NCBI GenBank assembly: GCA_020440745.1 | Contig: JAGRNM010000064.1 | Coordinates: 1-7,482, forward strand | Direction of reading: 5' to 3' | DNA: 7,482 nt | From: Deltaproteobacteria bacterium | Lineage (GTDB): Bacteria > UBA10199 > DSSB01 | Part shown: positions 6,120-7,482 of the stretch, piece after piece | Layout: each line of letters begins with the position of its first letter | How positions within the stretch are numbered: the first letter of the stretch is position 1 | Made by a program: the position numbers and the translations under genes | Notes under the pieces: model-generated | The model's input: the letters and a program-made list of their open reading frames with translations, nothing else | What the model was told of the DNA's origin: nothing | Database searches by the model: none

Positions 6120-6958
6120 AAATTAAAACACTGGTTTAATTTTTCTAAAACTTTAAGCATTAAAGTTTCTTGATAATAACAAGGTAGTTTTTGAGTGATG
6201 CGTTGATAAAAGTACTCTAAGTCTTTAGCAAAGAGTCCTCCTCTATTGAGGCCAGATTTCCAACTGATGTTTGTGTTTTCACATTTTGCAAGTAAGCTTC
6301 TTTTTCTGGCTAAACCTATCTTTCTTTCTTCAGTAAAACCTAAGAATCCGCCTTGTTTAAATTTTAGGTGTAAGTGTAAGGAGAAGCCTTGTTTGTTTTG
6401 GGAGTAGTCGGATTTTTCTATTTCAAAGTCTCCCCATAGATCTGCTAATTGTAAAAGGCGAGGTAAGGCCAAGATTGCTAAAGGACCTGTGATGCTTTGA
6501 TTAGCAATTTTTTCGTTAAAGCCTCCGGTAAAAAGATAGTCTCCTTTTTTTAATAGGCCAGCCTTTTTAGCTTGTTCTTTTAGAGATAGGTGTTCCTGAC
6601 TAAGAAGGGAAATGTGTTCTATATGTAAAATTTTTTGTTTTTTTTGGGCCAGCTTAAAAAGTGCTAAGGCCTCTTGGGCATGGATGGCTATTGGGTAGTC
6701 ACACAAGACATGTTTGTTGGCTTCTAAAGCTTGGTGGGTAGCCATAGCGTGATGAGTGTTTTCTGTAGAAATAGCAATGGCCTGAACTTGAGGGTCTTTT
6801 AAGGCTTCAGTTTGACTTAGGGTGCTGAGTTCAGGACGACGGGAGAGAATGCCCGATAGTTTAAAGTGGGGATTTTGTTTGATTGCCTCCAAACGAGCAC
6901 GGCCAGCAGCACCTAGGCCTTGAAGAACTATATTAATGACTTGGTTTGTCGCTTGCAC
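6116..6958 (-). CDS. Gfo/Idh/MocA-fold oxidoreductase, biliverdin reductase-like
   Basis: NAD(P)-dependent oxidoreductase, 280 residues, cytoplasmic. The N-terminal Rossmann domain has VLQGLGAAGRARL (nucleotide-binding G14-L-G16-A-A-G19) and AISTENTHHAMATHQAL. The catalytic loop is HVLCDYPIAI (83-92): where most family members have E-K-P, this protein has D-Y88-P, as biliverdin reductases have E-Y-P. From memory, further blocks also follow mammalian BVR-A in order: KILHIEHISLL (109-119), a GDYLFTGG strand, FTEERKIGLARKRSL, and a C-terminal LKVLEKLNQC helix. BVR reduces biliverdin to bilirubin; no haem oxygenase is in the window, so the substrate is inferred. GTG 6958 is used, without a clear ribosome binding site. 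Only 29 bases separate it from the divergent gene at 6988. Its stop shares TTAA with the stop of the gene on the other strand. Alternative: another Gfo/Idh/MocA enzyme of unknown substrate. Confidence 0.85.
   Translation of the reverse strand: MQATNQVINIVLQGLGAAGRARLEAIKQNPHFKLSGILSRRPELSTLSQTEALKDPQVQAIAISTENTHHAMATHQALEANKHVLCDYPIAIHAQEALALFKLAQKKQKILHIEHISLLSQEHLSLKEQAKKAGLLKKGDYLFTGGFNEKIANQSITGPLAILALPRLLQLADLWGDFEIEKSDYSQNKQGFSLHLHLKFKQGGFLGFTEERKIGLARKRSLLAKCENTNISWKSGLNRGGLFAKDLEYFYQRITQKLPCYYQETLMLKVLEKLNQCFNF
6118..6144. terminator. A/T inverted repeat at a convergent junction, possible bidirectional terminator
   Basis: AAAAATTAAA (6118-6127) and TTTAATTTTT (6135-6144) form a perfect 10-base stem with a 7-base loop. 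It starts at the stop codon of the plus-strand gene and lies inside the last codons of the minus-strand gene. Read from either side, the second arm is T-rich, so it could serve both transcripts; with only A:T pairs in the stem this is tentative. Confidence 0.4.
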
Positions 6959-6987
6959 TCTGGTCTACTTTATGAAAAGTTTTTAAA

Positions 6988-7284
6988 ATGATTAATCGTC
7001 ATCTTGCACTAGCTATTGCCGGACTTTTTGTTGCCTTTGTTTTAGAAAGGTCTCAAAGTGCTACTTTGATTTGGCTAGGGCCTATTTTGGCTACGGCTAT
7101 TCTTTGTATTGAATTTGCCGATCATATAAGAGAGCTCTTTGTAAAGAAAAAGCAAAAGAAAAAAGAGGGGGTAAAAGACTGGCCCGTACTTTTGGGTTGG
7201 TTGCTTTTGCTTGTAGTGACACCTTTAATTTTTTTGTGGCTGATTTATCGTCAAGGGCAGCTTGAAAGTCTCTTAAGCTTTTAA
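6988..7284 (+). CDS. small membrane protein of unknown function
   Basis: A 98-residue protein that I do not recognise. Three hydrophobic stretches can be seen: about 6-20, 25-44 and 66-87. Between the second and third lies a strongly basic loop (KKKQKKK, about 53-59); by the positive-inside rule this loop should be cytoplasmic, putting the N-terminus outside and the short C-terminus (RQGQLESLLSF) outside. No catalytic motif or Cys pair is visible. ATG 6988 is preceded by a weak GAAAAG. It diverges from the biliverdin reductase-like gene with only 29 bases between, so any promoter must extend into that gene, and its last 12 bases overlap the end of the aconitase gene on the other strand. Composition and frame are those of a real gene; function is not inferable. 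Confidence 0.72.
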   Translation: MINRHLALAIAGLFVAFVLERSQSATLIWLGPILATAILCIEFADHIRELFVKKKQKKKEGVKDWPVLLGWLLLLVVTPLIFLWLIYRQGQLESLLSF

Positions 7285-7482
7285 AAGTTGTCTTAAAACA
7301 AAGGGTAAGATCCCACCGTGACGATAGTATTGGACCTCATCTGGAGTATCAATGCGTAAGATGACCGAAAAAGTCTTCTCTCCGGATTCGCCCTTGGCTA
7401 AGATTTTTAATTTTTGACGAGGTTTTAAGTTTTTTTCTAAGTTTAAGATAGAAAAATACTCTTGTCCGGTTAAGCCTAGTCT
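7273..7482 (-). CDS. aconitate hydratase, C-terminal end (start outside window)
   Basis: The last 69 codons plus TAA of aconitase, the [4Fe-4S] enzyme that interconverts citrate and isocitrate in the TCA cycle. Seen here is the end of the swivel (domain 4) region: LGLTGQEYFSI, then VILRIDTPDEVQYYRHGGIL and FVLRQLL at the terminus. The TGxE, RIDTP.E and YYRHGGIL..VLR blocks are those of monomeric aconitases, and this ending resembles the form common in deltaproteobacteria. The iron-sulfur cysteines and the start lie beyond the right edge, so completeness and subtype (AcnA or other) cannot be judged. The stop lies 12 bases inside the convergent small membrane gene. Confidence 0.9.
   Translation of the reverse strand, partial: RLGLTGQEYFSILNLEKNLKPRQKLKILAKGESGEKTFSVILRIDTPDEVQYYRHGGILPFVLRQLLKA

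Noticed and set aside
6972..6986. ATG at 6972 as an upstream start for the small membrane protein
   Set aside because: It is in a different frame and reaches a stop after four codons, so it is at most a tiny leader frame without support.
7278..7287. CTTTTAAAAG palindrome as a third terminator
   Set aside because: It has no loop, and pairing beyond the 5-base arms includes a G:T wobble; too short to call a terminator, although it fits the pattern at the other convergent junctions.

Overview
The window is an AT-rich (roughly 40% GC by eye), gene-dense chromosomal segment from a Gram-negative bacterium. The diderm assignment rests on an RND/MMPL-type exporter, a YafK-type YkuD-domain protein with a signal peptide, and a large exported (possibly lipidated) protein. 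The conserved proteins look loosely deltaproteobacterial in the old, broad sense (Bdellovibrionota, Myxococcota, SAR324 and similar). That placement is inference with low confidence. I see no rRNA, tRNA, CRISPR, IS element, integrase or phage gene. No stretch over 300 bases lacks a gene.

Layout, left to right. (1) 1-1394, minus: N-terminal 464 codons of an RND/MMPL transporter that runs off the left edge. (2) 1455-2492, plus: queA, complete, the last-but-one step of queuosine biosynthesis in tRNA; it diverges from the transporter across 60 bases. (3) 2507-3992, minus: a two-gene unit, a GST-family protein followed by a YafK-type L,D-transpeptidase-fold protein, with start and stop overlapping. 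(4) 4122-6119, plus: a 665-residue exported beta-rich protein (LVIVD/beta-propeller-like repeats plus a C-terminal beta-sandwich-like part), divergent from the GST gene across 129 bases that hold two near-identical palindromes. (5) 6116-6958, minus: a Gfo/Idh/MocA-fold oxidoreductase whose motifs point to the biliverdin reductase branch. (6) 6988-7284, plus: a small protein with three predicted membrane segments. (7) 7273-7482, minus: C-terminal 69 residues of aconitase, running off the right edge.

Genes alternate strand almost throughout, so there is little operon structure; only GST and the YafK-type gene look co-transcribed. All three convergent junctions are extremely tight (14-base gap, 4-base overlap, 12-base overlap), and at each at least one TAA stop lies inside an A/T palindrome. 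Several starts are non-ATG (GTG at 4122 and 6958, probably TTG at 3992). No coherent new multi-gene system is evident. The best candidates for a second look are the biliverdin-reductase-like protein, the replacement of the expected membrane-embedded Asp of the RND transporter by Tyr, and the paired palindromes between the GST gene and the large exported protein.
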